59,350 nt of DNA, taken from assembly GCA_947505255.1 (NCBI GenBank), contig CANNKP010000002.1:1-59350 (forward strand). The letters run 5' to 3'. The notes below the pieces were generated by a model that saw only the letters and a program-made list of their open reading frames with translations, made no database searches and was not told the origin of the DNA. The translations under genes were made by a program, and so were the position numbers. Position 1 is the stretch's first letter, and the number at the start of each line of letters is the position of its first letter. Source of the DNA: Flavobacteriales bacterium (GTDB lineage Bacteria; Bacteroidota; Bacteroidia; Flavobacteriales_D; Crocinitomicaceae). This document shows, piece by piece, positions 27,718 to 37,446 of this stretch.

Positions 27718-30495
27718 ATGAGATTAACATTTTATTTGCTTCTCTTTTCCTTCGTTGTTAATTCTCAAGAACATGACCTTAAATTAATAGAAAAGCAAAA
27801 GTTCTCAAAGGTTGAAAAAAACATACTTGATGATTTGACCGAAAATCCTAATGGAGTAGAACCTAATTTCATTGCTTCTGTCTTATATATGAGTTCTGCA
27901 TATCCTGGTTTCAATATTGAAACATCATATGGACATTTGATTACATCTAAACGTTCCTTCGTTAATTTGACAGATTTGAAAGAAATTGAAAAACTGAATA
28001 AGGTTCCGATTAACGATTCTATTTATTTAATAAATTTAGATTCCATTGGAAGAATTTCATTTACAATTTACCAAGCAAAAAATAGTATTGTAGAATATGA
28101 GTATTATTTAAAGACATTTCTAGAAATTCCTTTAAAATATAGAAATGACGCAGAAAAAAATATTCATACTATAGCTTTTAACGATTCGGAAAAAGAGGGT
28201 ACAGAGGAATCATTTGATAGCTTCATGAAGAAATACCCAAACAGTTTGCAATTCAAAGATGCTGAAAAAAACCGAAATAAATTAGGCTTTAGTAATGCTC
28301 AAGAAATTGACAATATTTCGGCATACAAAAAGTTTATTAGCAAATATCCTGCTGCTATAGAAGTGAAAGACGCTCAGTCAAGGATAGAAGAGTTAGCTTT
28401 TGAATTAGCAAAACAAATTAATAAAAGTGAAGTGTATAAGCAATATTCATCTGATTTCCCTTCAAGTAAATGGAAAAACGAAGCAATAGTTAAGTTCAAT
28501 GAATGTCAATATCATGAAGTTGTAAATACTAATCATTGGACAAATTATAAATCATTTATAGAGGATTATCCTGAGAATACATTCGTTCAAATTGCGAAAG
28601 ATTCAATTGTACAAATAGGAATTCGGACAATGGATTTCTTCCCGTTACAATATGCTGTGAAAAATATGGGTCAGCAGCAGTATCAAAAAGCGATAGTTCC
28701 ATTTTACCAATTATTTTCTCAAATTGGAACTTCTGAATATATTGAGTTTTTTCGTGATAATTATGACGAAACAGGAGTAGATGCTCAACTGGGTAAAGAT
28801 TTAACTGATTTGGAAATGTACGAAGTTTCTGATTTAAGTGAAAGCGAAATCATTCAGTTGTTTGCCCCAAACGATATTGCATATGGAGCTTTACAGTCAT
28901 TAATCAGCGAAAATTTAGCCAAAAAAAAATGGTCAGATGCTCTAAGGATTGTCAAACTCTATCAAAAAAACTTTGGGACAGAAAAAAAATATACTGCTCT
29001 TTTGAGCATGCTTCAATCTGCCTATGACGCAACAATCAAAGTGAATAAATTTAGTTTGTCAATTAACACGGATGATGGTGAAGAATATGTTCCAGTCATA
29101 ACGGGTGATGATAATACACTTTACTTTTGTGGAAAAGATCGAACAGATAATTTCGGTGGCGAGGACATTTATGTTTCTCAGAAAATTAATGGGAAATGGT
29201 CAAATTCTGAGGTAGTTGAAGATTTATCAGATTATGAATCAAACGATGCGCCAGTTAGTGTTTCAATAGACGGAAACACACTCGTTTTGTTTAAAAATGG
29301 TGAAATGTACTATTCAGACAAAATGGATTATGGTTGGGGAAGTCCAATTATTTATCCAGAACAAATTAATGGAGGTAGTTGGCAAGCTGATGGGATATAC
29401 ACTAGTGATGGGCAGGGTTTTTTATTTACTTCGGCCAAAATAAATGGCTACACATATATTGATGAACCTACAGCAAGCACCTCACAAATGGATATTTATA
29501 TTTGTTTTAAAGATTCAAACGACAATTGGACTGAACCTCTTAATTTAGGGAGTAATATTAACACTCCTTATGATGACCGTTCTCCATTCCTTCATCCAGA
29601 TATGAAAACTCTTTATTTTTCTTCAGAAGGTCGAGGAGGTTTTGGCGATTTAGATGTTTTCAAATCAACTAGACTAGCGGATACTTGCTGGAACTGTTGG
29701 ACAGAGCCTGTTAATTTAGGTAAAGAAATAAATACTATAACGAAAGATTGGGGATACAAAATTTCAACTAACGGTGATCGTGCAATTTTTGCCAAAACAA
29801 ACGGCGATGAATTTAATGGAAGCAGTGATGTTTGTTGGCTTAATCTTCCGAATCATTTACGTCCTGATTATGTTGCTACCGTTTCAGGTGAATTGAAAGA
29901 CAGCAAAGATCTGCCCGTTTCAGCCACAATAAGATGGGAGGATCTTACAAATGGAAAAGTAATAGGAGAATCTAAGACAAATCCAAAAGATGGAAGTTAT
30001 TTTATCGTATTACCACTTGGTAAAATTTATGGTTATTATGTTGAAAATGATGAATACTTTCCTCTTTCAAATAACATCGATTTGAGAAAACAAAATGCAG
30101 CATCTGAAGTGAATGAAAACATCGACATGGTGACTTTTAAGGAAATGATTGATAATGGAATTGCGGTTCCAGTTAACAATTTGTTTTTCAATGTTGCAAA
30201 AGCTGAACTACTGCCATTTTCAATTCCTGAATTGAAACGAGTAGCAGCAATTATTATTGAGAAAGGAATAAAAATCGAAATTAGTGGTCATACCGATTCA
30301 GATGGAGAAGAGGATGACAATATCTTACTTTCTCAAAAGAGAACACAATCAGTTAAGGATTTTTTAGTGAAAATGGGAGTAAGTCCGGATCAAATGACCA
30401 CAGTAGGTTATGGAGAATTAAAACCGATTATGACAAATGATACTCCAGAAGGAAAATCAAAAAATAGAAGGGTTGAAATTCGGTTTGTGAATTGA
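27718..30495 (+). CDS. OmpA-family protein with TPR-like N-terminus and PD40/WD40-like repeats
   Basis: DRSPFLHPDMKTLYFSSEGRGGFGDLDVF; C-terminal NLFFNVAKAELLPFSIPELKRVA...EISGHTDSDGEEDDNILLSQKRTQSV...GYGELKPI...NRRVEIRF. Confidence 0.93.
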   Translation: MRLTFYLLLFSFVVNSQEHDLKLIEKQKFSKVEKNILDDLTENPNGVEPNFIASVLYMSSAYPGFNIETSYGHLITSKRSFVNLTDLKEIEKLNKVPINDSIYLINLDSIGRISFTIYQAKNSIVEYEYYLKTFLEIPLKYRNDAEKNIHTIAFNDSEKEGTEESFDSFMKKYPNSLQFKDAEKNRNKLGFSNAQEIDNISAYKKFISKYPAAIEVKDAQSRIEELAFELAKQINKSEVYKQYSSDFPSSKWKNEAIVKFNECQYHEVVNTNHWTNYKSFIEDYPENTFVQIAKDSIVQIGIRTMDFFPLQYAVKNMGQQQYQKAIVPFYQLFSQIGTSEYIEFFRDNYDETGVDAQLGKDLTDLEMYEVSDLSESEIIQLFAPNDIAYGALQSLISENLAKKKWSDALRIVKLYQKNFGTEKKYTALLSMLQSAYDATIKVNKFSLSINTDDGEEYVPVITGDDNTLYFCGKDRTDNFGGEDIYVSQKINGKWSNSEVVEDLSDYESNDAPVSVSIDGNTLVLFKNGEMYYSDKMDYGWGSPIIYPEQINGGSWQADGIYTSDGQGFLFTSAKINGYTYIDEPTASTSQMDIYICFKDSNDNWTEPLNLGSNINTPYDDRSPFLHPDMKTLYFSSEGRGGFGDLDVFKSTRLADTCWNCWTEPVNLGKEINTITKDWGYKISTNGDRAIFAKTNGDEFNGSSDVCWLNLPNHLRPDYVATVSGELKDSKDLPVSATIRWEDLTNGKVIGESKTNPKDGSYFIVLPLGKIYGYYVENDEYFPLSNNIDLRKQNAASEVNENIDMVTFKEMIDNGIAVPVNNLFFNVAKAELLPFSIPELKRVAAIIIEKGIKIEISGHTDSDGEEDDNILLSQKRTQSVKDFLVKMGVSPDQMTTVGYGELKPIMTNDTPEGKSKNRRVEIRFVN

Positions 30496-30524
30496 ATTTT
30501 TTTAAAAATTGTTAGAATAACTGC

Positions 30525-30584
30525 GATGTACGGAATAAATTAATAAAAATGCTGAACAAACAAATACAAAATTATCAAATCATC
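30525..30584 (+). repeat. right copy of junction repeat flanking the OmpA gene
   Basis: GATGTACGGAATAAATTAATAAAAATGC plus kinase 5' end; copy of 27503-27562. Confidence 0.8.
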
Positions 30585-32690
30585 TCACTTCTTGGTGAAG
30601 GAGGAATGGGGGATGTTTATCTTGGAGAACATATTTCTATAAAGCGAAAAGTTGCTATCAAAGTATTGAAGCCAGAGTTGGTTAAAAACGAGGAAATCCG
30701 CAAGCGTTTTAAGAATGAAGCATCCATGCTTGCACATTTACAGCATCCAAACATTGTTGGCTTGGTGGATTATGTGGAGCAAGAAGACGGTTTGTTTTTG
30801 ATCATGGAATATGTAGATGGGCAAGGGTTGGATGAGTTAATCAAAGCACAAAATTCTCCCATAAGTATTGAGCGTGCAAAGAAATTAATGACCCAAATTT
30901 TGCAGGCTTTTTTGTACGCGCACAAGAATGGAATTGTCCACCGCGATGTGAAACCTTCCAATATTTTAGTTACGGCAGATGATCAAATAAAAGTACTGGA
31001 TTTTGGAATTGCAAAATTAGTTGGTGACAATCAGCACCATCTCACAAAAACAGGAACACAAATAGGAACAGTTTATTACATGTCGCCTGAACAAGTGAAA
31101 GGCAAAGAGTTGGATTATCGAAGCGATATTTATTCATTAGGCGTCACGTTCTATGAACTATTATCTGGCGTTTGTCCTTATCGTGGAATGACAACCGAAT
31201 ATGAAATTTATGATAATATCGTCAAAGAACCACTTTTACCCTTGACACAAACAATGGGTGAGGCTTATGAAGCTGTTTGGAGCGTAATTGAAAAAGCAAC
31301 GCAAAAAGAACTCAATAAGCGCTTTCAAGATTGTGATGAATTTATTCAGGATTTAGAAAAAGGAAGGGTTTTACAAAGTCCGAAGCCAGTAGCTATTCCT
31401 GTTTCAAAGCCAATTGAAATAAAGCCGAAAAAAACAGAACCAAAAGCGTCAGGAACAAATAAATGGTTGTTTATATCCTTGATTCTAATCGGCTTGGTCT
31501 CGTTTGGCGGCTATTTCTTATGGAGAAAAAGTGACGTAAAAGTGGACATGAAATGGCGAATAGAAACTGGACATGCGCAAGAAGGGGAGGGCTATTCTAT
31601 TGATTACGCATATTATGTTAGTGCAGGAGACAGTCTTTTGCCATATCAACTTAAAGTGAATGACCTTATTCAAAATTTTGTGATTGATAATTCATTCATT
31701 AATAATAAAAATTCCTTTAAAGATTTACCTTTAGATGTAGCCTTTTTTAGTAAAGTTCTATCTGAAAGTAAAATGGAAGCAAATAAAGAATCAACAGAAT
31801 ATGAATCATCAATTACTGATTCTATTTTTATTGACACTAATTTTATTTTATTCGATCAGGTTGTTATGTCAATGTGGGGATATATGGCGGGTGGAACAGG
31901 TTGGCAAGCTGTAAACTATAAAATAGTAGATAAAGAATCTGCAAAAGTACTCGGGCTGCAAGATTTTGTAAGTAACGTGGAGTTGTTCAATAACATAGCA
32001 GAAAATTGCTTCCGTAAACAAAAGGGATTGAATAAAACAGAAGATTTTGGAGATGAATTCACATTTGAAAATGGTGTTTTTTATTGTCCTGAAGATTTTT
32101 ATTTTGCAGATGGGAATTTTAATTTTTCTTACCAAAAATATGAAGTTTCTTATGGTGCTGCAGGAAACGTAAGCTTTGCTGTTCCAATCTCTGAGGTTGA
32201 ACACCTTTTAACAAGAGATTTAAGCACAAAAGAACCTGTGACAAACGTAACTCCTAAAGATGCTGAAATTGAGGTTGTGCAACTTGAAACCGATGCTGTT
32301 CTTCAAATGATGTCGAATTATTATTTAGATATTATCAATGAGACATTTGATGCAAATACCTATTTTGCAATGAATGTGAAACAGTTTATTTCAAGAAAAA
32401 ATTTAACGTCAGAGGATGTTAATGAAATAAATCAATCCAATGTTGAGTACACTCAGAGAAACGTAAATATCATAACAGAAACAGTAAATTTTGATCGAAT
32501 TGAAGAAGATATCCAATATTGGATTTATTGGATAAACTTTTCATGTTATCGCCCCTCAAAAGGACAATATCAAAAGTGCAATGTTCGCATTGAGGTGGGT
32601 ATTGATACAGATAATAAATTAGTTTCCTATAGAGAATTGGATGTTACTGATTTAGTGTTTTTGGATTATGACCCTGCAGATGGATATTAA
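30549..32690 (+). CDS. Ser/Thr protein kinase, TM, DUF3298/RsiV-like extracytoplasmic domain
   Basis: Kinase nearly identical to 26103 kinase; TM WLFISLILIGLVSFGGYFLW; MKWRIETGHAQEGEGYSIDYAYYV...FENGVFYCPEDFYFADGNFNFSYQKYEVSYGAAGNVSFAVPISEV. Confidence 0.9.
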   Translation: MLNKQIQNYQIISLLGEGGMGDVYLGEHISIKRKVAIKVLKPELVKNEEIRKRFKNEASMLAHLQHPNIVGLVDYVEQEDGLFLIMEYVDGQGLDELIKAQNSPISIERAKKLMTQILQAFLYAHKNGIVHRDVKPSNILVTADDQIKVLDFGIAKLVGDNQHHLTKTGTQIGTVYYMSPEQVKGKELDYRSDIYSLGVTFYELLSGVCPYRGMTTEYEIYDNIVKEPLLPLTQTMGEAYEAVWSVIEKATQKELNKRFQDCDEFIQDLEKGRVLQSPKPVAIPVSKPIEIKPKKTEPKASGTNKWLFISLILIGLVSFGGYFLWRKSDVKVDMKWRIETGHAQEGEGYSIDYAYYVSAGDSLLPYQLKVNDLIQNFVIDNSFINNKNSFKDLPLDVAFFSKVLSESKMEANKESTEYESSITDSIFIDTNFILFDQVVMSMWGYMAGGTGWQAVNYKIVDKESAKVLGLQDFVSNVELFNNIAENCFRKQKGLNKTEDFGDEFTFENGVFYCPEDFYFADGNFNFSYQKYEVSYGAAGNVSFAVPISEVEHLLTRDLSTKEPVTNVTPKDAEIEVVQLETDAVLQMMSNYYLDIINETFDANTYFAMNVKQFISRKNLTSEDVNEINQSNVEYTQRNVNIITETVNFDRIEEDIQYWIYWINFSCYRPSKGQYQKCNVRIEVGIDTDNKLVSYRELDVTDLVFLDYDPADGY

Positions 32691-32710
32691 AGTGTGAATT
32701 GTATCAAATA

Positions 32711-32752
32711 AATTTATTGAATCTTATTATTAATAATAAGATTCAATAAATT
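32711..32752. terminator. perfect 42-bp palindrome between convergent genes
   Basis: AATTTATTGAATCTTATTATTAATAATAAGATTCAATAAATT is its own reverse complement. Confidence 0.75.
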
Positions 32753-32758
32753 CCAAAA

Positions 32759-33526
32759 CTATTCGACAGCATTGGCGACAACACTAAATTCTGGGTTATA
32801 CTTTAAGCGTTTCACTTCTCTAAATTCAAATTCTAAAGATAATATTTGTCCAGGATTCATATAATGAACCTCAGTTTGGTCCCATGATTCTCCTTCTTGA
32901 GTGCACGTTGCAATTACTTCAACATTATCAGCATCATTCGAGTCATTAGTAATTGTTACATAACCGACCATTGTTTTGTCGAACAATCCTTTTTCAACAA
33001 AGTTTACATATTTTTCTCCCACAACAGGATTTGCGTATCCATAATTTTGATCGTATGAACTATTACTGCTCGCATTGCGGGAGGAAAGCTCAACAACAAC
33101 CAAAAGAATTCCTATTACGGCAGCAGAAAGAGCGACAATCAGTCCTGTTTTATTTTTCTTAGGAGCAGGACTATGAGTTTGCTCATGCGATGATGCATTA
33201 TTCTGAGGACCTTTGCTATTGATGCTTGAGGTTGTATCATTTTCTTCAGAAACGATTTTTGTTTTATGCTCTTCTCTTGCGCTATTGACTTCAAAATAAT
33301 TCTTCCAAGGAACTAAAACAGTCCCTAATTTTAAGATGTCATTTTGTTTTAAAACTGCTTCATCCTCTATTCTCTGACCATTAATAAAAGTGCCATTGCT
33401 TGAATTATTATCACAAATAATAAAGCCACTAGCTGTTTGAACTATTGTTGCATGATGCCTTGATACACTTGTGTCGTCTATTGTAACATCATTATCTTGA
33501 TTTCTGCCGATTCTAATTTGTTTCAT
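32759..33526 (-). CDS. FHA-domain TM protein
   Basis: MKQIRIGRNQDNDVTIDDTSVSRHHATI...NSSNGTFINGQRI; TM TGLIVALSAAVIGILLVVVEL. Confidence 0.88.
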   Translation of the reverse strand: MKQIRIGRNQDNDVTIDDTSVSRHHATIVQTASGFIICDNNSSNGTFINGQRIEDEAVLKQNDILKLGTVLVPWKNYFEVNSAREEHKTKIVSEENDTTSSINSKGPQNNASSHEQTHSPAPKKNKTGLIVALSAAVIGILLVVVELSSRNASSNSSYDQNYGYANPVVGEKYVNFVEKGLFDKTMVGYVTITNDSNDADNVEVIATCTQEGESWDQTEVHYMNPGQILSLEFEFREVKRLKYNPEFSVVANAVE

Positions 33527-33534
33527 AAGTGTTT

Positions 33535-34095
33535 TTATTGCTTTTCTAAATAAAACTCATGTGATAGTTTTCCATTATTTGCTTCCCATGATCCTGATGC
33601 TTCGGACCCAGAATATGGACCTACGCATTCCAATCCTTGATCACTTTCATTCGAGTTTCTGTATCCCACAAATTTTAGAGTAAACACTCCATCCCATTTA
33701 TCATCACCAGGCTCATTCAGCGTAACATCGTATGCCTTTGCACAAGGTTGATCCCAAGAGCCAATTTGAAAACGACCTTTTAAAGCCCTTTTTGTTGTTC
33801 CTAGAATATTGAAGCCTGAGAGTGATTGGCCATTTACTTCATTTATAACAACCGTCAACTTTTTTCCATTCATTTCTCCAGACCAAGTTCCGAGCATAAT
33901 TTTTGTTGCGTCGTTAATCTCATTAGGAGATTCAGTAGCTCGTTCAACACTATTGTTGTTGTTTGCTTCTGAATTTCGGTTTGCATCATCCTGAGATATA
34001 TTGCTTTCTTGTAGCTGATTTTCGGATGATTCAGAATTGGTGCAGCTTGCTAAAATCCCAAGAATACTTGCTAATAAAATTTGTTTTGTTTTCAT
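33535..34095 (-). CDS. lipoprotein, hypothetical
   Basis: MKTKQILLASILGILASCTN lipobox. Confidence 0.75.
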   Translation of the reverse strand: MKTKQILLASILGILASCTNSESSENQLQESNISQDDANRNSEANNNNSVERATESPNEINDATKIMLGTWSGEMNGKKLTVVINEVNGQSLSGFNILGTTKRALKGRFQIGSWDQPCAKAYDVTLNEPGDDKWDGVFTLKFVGYRNSNESDQGLECVGPYSGSEASGSWEANNGKLSHEFYLEKQ

Positions 34096-34162
34096 AGTAG
34101 TAATTTGTTATTAGTTAATCCTATTCAATCTTTGTAAACCAAGTGTTATAGGTTCCAAAAGA

Positions 34163-34957
34163 TCAATTCATTAAACGGTTTTTTTGAGTCTGAAACTCTT
34201 CCTCTGAAATTACACCTTGGTCTCTTAGTCGTCCTAATTTTTCTAGTTGCTCATAAATATCTGAGGAGTTGCTGTTACTAGAAGAATTATTTATTATTGC
34301 TGACTGATAAGTGTTTGCAGTAATTAATGCTGCCTCAGCACGCACTTGTGAACGTGATTTAGTAGAAATTCGGATAATGCCCATTATTAAAAAGAATAAA
34401 CCTCCTATAACAAAAATTAATCCACCTTTCTCTTGATTGCTGTTTGATTCAGAATGACCTTCTATTATAATAGTATCAAATTGATCTTCCACAGATTGAC
34501 TTCGTGTACCAACCTCTGTAACAGCTCCAATTCCAGCACTTATCGCCACTAATCCAATAAGTAAGAAAATGATTCCGAAAAATTTGCGTACGCCAGAATT
34601 GCCAACCTTTTTTGGGCTTGGTGGCACATTTATTACTTTTTCTTGAACTGGCCTTGGAATCGATTTTGGAGATTCTTCCTTTATTACATTAGTAGCATGA
34701 GAATTGCTCTCCTGCTGAAATCCAACATAATTCATCCATGGAACAAGCGCTGTTCCTAATTTTAAAATGTCATTCTTTTTTAAAGGTGATTCTTGAGTGA
34801 TTCGGTTTCCATTTATAAAAGTACCATTACTTGAGCCATTGTCGCAAATTACTATTCCACTTGCGGTTTGTATAATTTTAGCGTGATGGCGAGAAACACT
34901 TGCATCATCTATTGTAAAATCATTATCTGAACTTCTTCCGATAGTATATTGTTTCAT
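34163..34957 (-). CDS. FHA-domain TM protein with C-terminal SHOCT-like motif
   Basis: MKQYTIGRSSDNDFTIDDASVSRHHAKI...GSSNGTFINGNRI; two TMs; EQLEKLGRLRDQGVISEEEFQTQKNRLM; start set at 34957. Confidence 0.88.
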   Translation of the reverse strand: MKQYTIGRSSDNDFTIDDASVSRHHAKIIQTASGIVICDNGSSNGTFINGNRITQESPLKKNDILKLGTALVPWMNYVGFQQESNSHATNVIKEESPKSIPRPVQEKVINVPPSPKKVGNSGVRKFFGIIFLLIGLVAISAGIGAVTEVGTRSQSVEDQFDTIIIEGHSESNSNQEKGGLIFVIGGLFFLIMGIIRISTKSRSQVRAEAALITANTYQSAIINNSSSNSNSSDIYEQLEKLGRLRDQGVISEEEFQTQKNRLMN

Positions 34958-34967
34958 ATTAAATAAC

Positions 34968-35336
34968 CTATTTTTTAAATTTAGTATAAGTTTCTTCTCC
35001 TGAATCACCAAATTTGGCACAATCATCTCCGATATACATATAACCACCCAAAATGCTAATTGTATTTTCAGTTATAGTGAATTGTATGTCGGGATATTCT
35101 GAGCTTTCCCCATAAAAAGCCGAATTAACATCGCTAAATTCAGCAATTCCTTCTCCTTCAAATAAACAACTCCATTCATCATTAATACCCCAGATTATTT
35201 TGAAATCAAAGCAACAATCTTGTGCATTAGAAATAAAAAGTTTTTGGCCCACCCCATTTGTATAAGTCCCTTCAATGTTTTGGCAATAAGTATCCAATAC
35301 GAAAGTAAGCGCAATAAAAAGTAATAGATTTTTCAT
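34968..35336 (-). CDS. hypothetical secreted protein
   Basis: Signal peptide MKNLLLFIALTFVLDTYCQ. Confidence 0.65.
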   Translation of the reverse strand: MKNLLLFIALTFVLDTYCQNIEGTYTNGVGQKLFISNAQDCCFDFKIIWGINDEWSCLFEGEGIAEFSDVNSAFYGESSEYPDIQFTITENTISILGGYMYIGDDCAKFGDSGEETYTKFKK

Positions 35337-35580
35337 CTGAAAATAGTTTTAGCAAAAAAAATAAAATTAATTTTTTGGTTATTAATTTTATGTATTTTTC
35401 ACGTTGGTTAGTTCAAATATAAGATATTAAAAGCAAATAGTGCGTTTTGAATTTTATTGGCAGATAAATGGTAGATTTAATTTCTTAAAGCAGAATTATT
35501 TTTTAGAATATTGATAGAAAAATAAAATAGGTATTTTAAAATCTGAAGACTTTCTAGTCCTAGTTTTTTATTTTTTTTAT

Positions 35581-35742
35581 TAAAAATAATTTGACATCAA
35601 TATTTTAATAGCCCATCTCAACTTTTTTATCAACAATTTTTATTGTCAATTCAATCAAAAAATGTAGGTTTGTGAGGAAGATTTTTCCGTCATTTTGGCG
35701 TTAAAAAACAAGAGTGACACAAATGGGAACACTTTGTTAAAC
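35581..35742. repeat. right copy of imperfect direct repeat flanking the kinase island
   Basis: Aligned to 3543-3705. Confidence 0.7.
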
Positions 35743-35906
35743 AGCCATTTAACTACTTATATGTAAAGTGATTCCGAGAGAAGTTAGTTCCCCTCCGGCT
35801 CCACCTTTTTGGTGTTTTAAACACCTTCGGAACTCCTTTCAAAAGAGACAATCCGACTTAGAAGTAGTACTTAAAAGTATTCAAAATAAAACAGGTAAGT
35901 AACTGC

Positions 35907-36557
35907 TTAAGAACTCATTGAATTTGCTTTTTTAATATTTGCGCAAATGCTGTTTGGAATGTTTCTGTGATAAATATACGTTCTTAGATCAACTTTTTTC
36001 ACACGAAATAGGTTAGTTGCTTTTTCGTAAAAATCAGCATCAGCAGCAAAGCCGCTTTTGAAGGAAATGCTAGTAAATACTTTTTTAAGTCCGAATAATG
36101 TGCCAAATAAAATAGCATCGTCAAGATGTATGAGTTTTGTTTGATCATTTTTGTCAGGAACATAATAATCGTCAATGGTATCAACGATTGTTTCAGTTGT
36201 CGAACAAATTAAATCTACGGTATTTACCGCTCTAAGACAAGCGCTCAAATGGTTCGGTTTATATGCGTCATCACTATCAATGATGGTTATGAATTCACCT
36301 AAACTATATAAAACGCCGCGATTGATCGATGCTGATTGACCCCGATTGCTATGACGGATATAGACTATTTTAGCTTCATGTTTTTCAACGTATTGCATTA
36401 AAGCATCACGATCGGTTTCCTGACTACCATCGTCAATAATGATAAGCTCAAAATCTTGAAAATCCTGTGTTAAGACTGAATCAATTGCTCTTTTTGTATA
36501 CGAGTAATTGGTGTTAAAAACGGTCATTATTACCGATATCTTTACATGTTTAACCAT
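35907..36557 (-). CDS. family 2 glycosyltransferase
   Basis: KISVIMTVFNTNYSYTKRAIDSVLTQDFQDFELIIIDDGS; TIIDSDDAY. Confidence 0.9.
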   Translation of the reverse strand: MVKHVKISVIMTVFNTNYSYTKRAIDSVLTQDFQDFELIIIDDGSQETDRDALMQYVEKHEAKIVYIRHSNRGQSASINRGVLYSLGEFITIIDSDDAYKPNHLSACLRAVNTVDLICSTTETIVDTIDDYYVPDKNDQTKLIHLDDAILFGTLFGLKKVFTSISFKSGFAADADFYEKATNLFRVKKVDLRTYIYHRNIPNSICANIKKANSMSS

Positions 36558-36837
36558 AATTTGATGGAGTATTCGCTTTTGGTTAATAATCGATAAATGG
36601 GTTCTTTTTCTTAATTTACAGTAACATTTCCGCGAAGTTATTGTTTAAACGTATGCAACTTGTTTTTAAATTCAATTTATTTCTTTTTTAATATGCTTTC
36701 TTTTTTAGCCATGGTTAAACAAAAGCAATGAATACGATCCTTTGCAACCCATTTTCGGGAACGATTTAACCATAATATTCAGATTAAAGACGGAAACAAT
36801 ATCGGTGTTATAGGTTGCGCTTCATCTATGATTCAAA

Positions 36838-37446
36838 TTACACATTTATTGTTCTGAAAGTTAAGTTTATTCTTGGTTTGTTTATGCGTTTTGTCGGTGG
36901 TAGTCGGTGTAACCAATTTGTTTGCGTCGTGCCTTTCATAACGAGTAGACTCCCATGTTCTAATAATATTGAAACAGTTTCTTTTGTTGACTTGTGCTTA
37001 AATGAAAATTTTCGTTCTGCTCCAAAACTTAAAGAGGCGATCGCACCGTTTTTCTTTAAGTTTTTTTCAGCATCACTATGCCAAGCCATTCCCTCATCGC
37101 CAGTGTGGTATAAATTAAGCAAACATGAATTATATTTCTCGTTTGTATTTTGTTCGGTAATTAATTTTAATTCTAATAATTCTGTTGTCCACGGTAATGC
37201 GCGTTTTGTGATGCTAGAATAGGTATATTCAAAATCAGTATCGCCATACCACGCTACTTTTCGTTTTGTCAGGATGAGTTGACCGAAGATTTTTGCTTGG
37301 TCGTTTTCCCATTGAATAGTATTCAATAAACAGTCGAAATAATAATTTGCCTTGTCATGAGACATTAGCTTTCCGTGATAATTTACACTACCATCTTTGG
37401 GTACTACGTTTTTTGAATCAGCTATTTCGTTATTGAATAAGTCCAT
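36838..37446 (-). CDS. AlkB-like 2OG-Fe(II) dioxygenase
   Basis: NLYHTGDEGMAWHSDAEKNL (HxD), ASLSFGAERKFSFKHK, WLHRLPPTKRINKPRINLTFR. Confidence 0.88.
   Translation of the reverse strand: MDLFNNEIADSKNVVPKDGSVNYHGKLMSHDKANYYFDCLLNTIQWENDQAKIFGQLILTKRKVAWYGDTDFEYTYSSITKRALPWTTELLELKLITEQNTNEKYNSCLLNLYHTGDEGMAWHSDAEKNLKKNGAIASLSFGAERKFSFKHKSTKETVSILLEHGSLLVMKGTTQTNWLHRLPPTKRINKPRINLTFRTINV

Noticed and set aside
4062-35336. Type VI secretion phospho-regulatory locus
   Set aside because: STPK, PP2C and FHA genes are present as in T6SS regulation, but no TssB/C/K/M, ClpV, Hcp or VgrG-like genes occur.
36815-37222. 135 aa ORF on + strand
   Set aside because: Antisense to the AlkB-like gene, no independent coding evidence.
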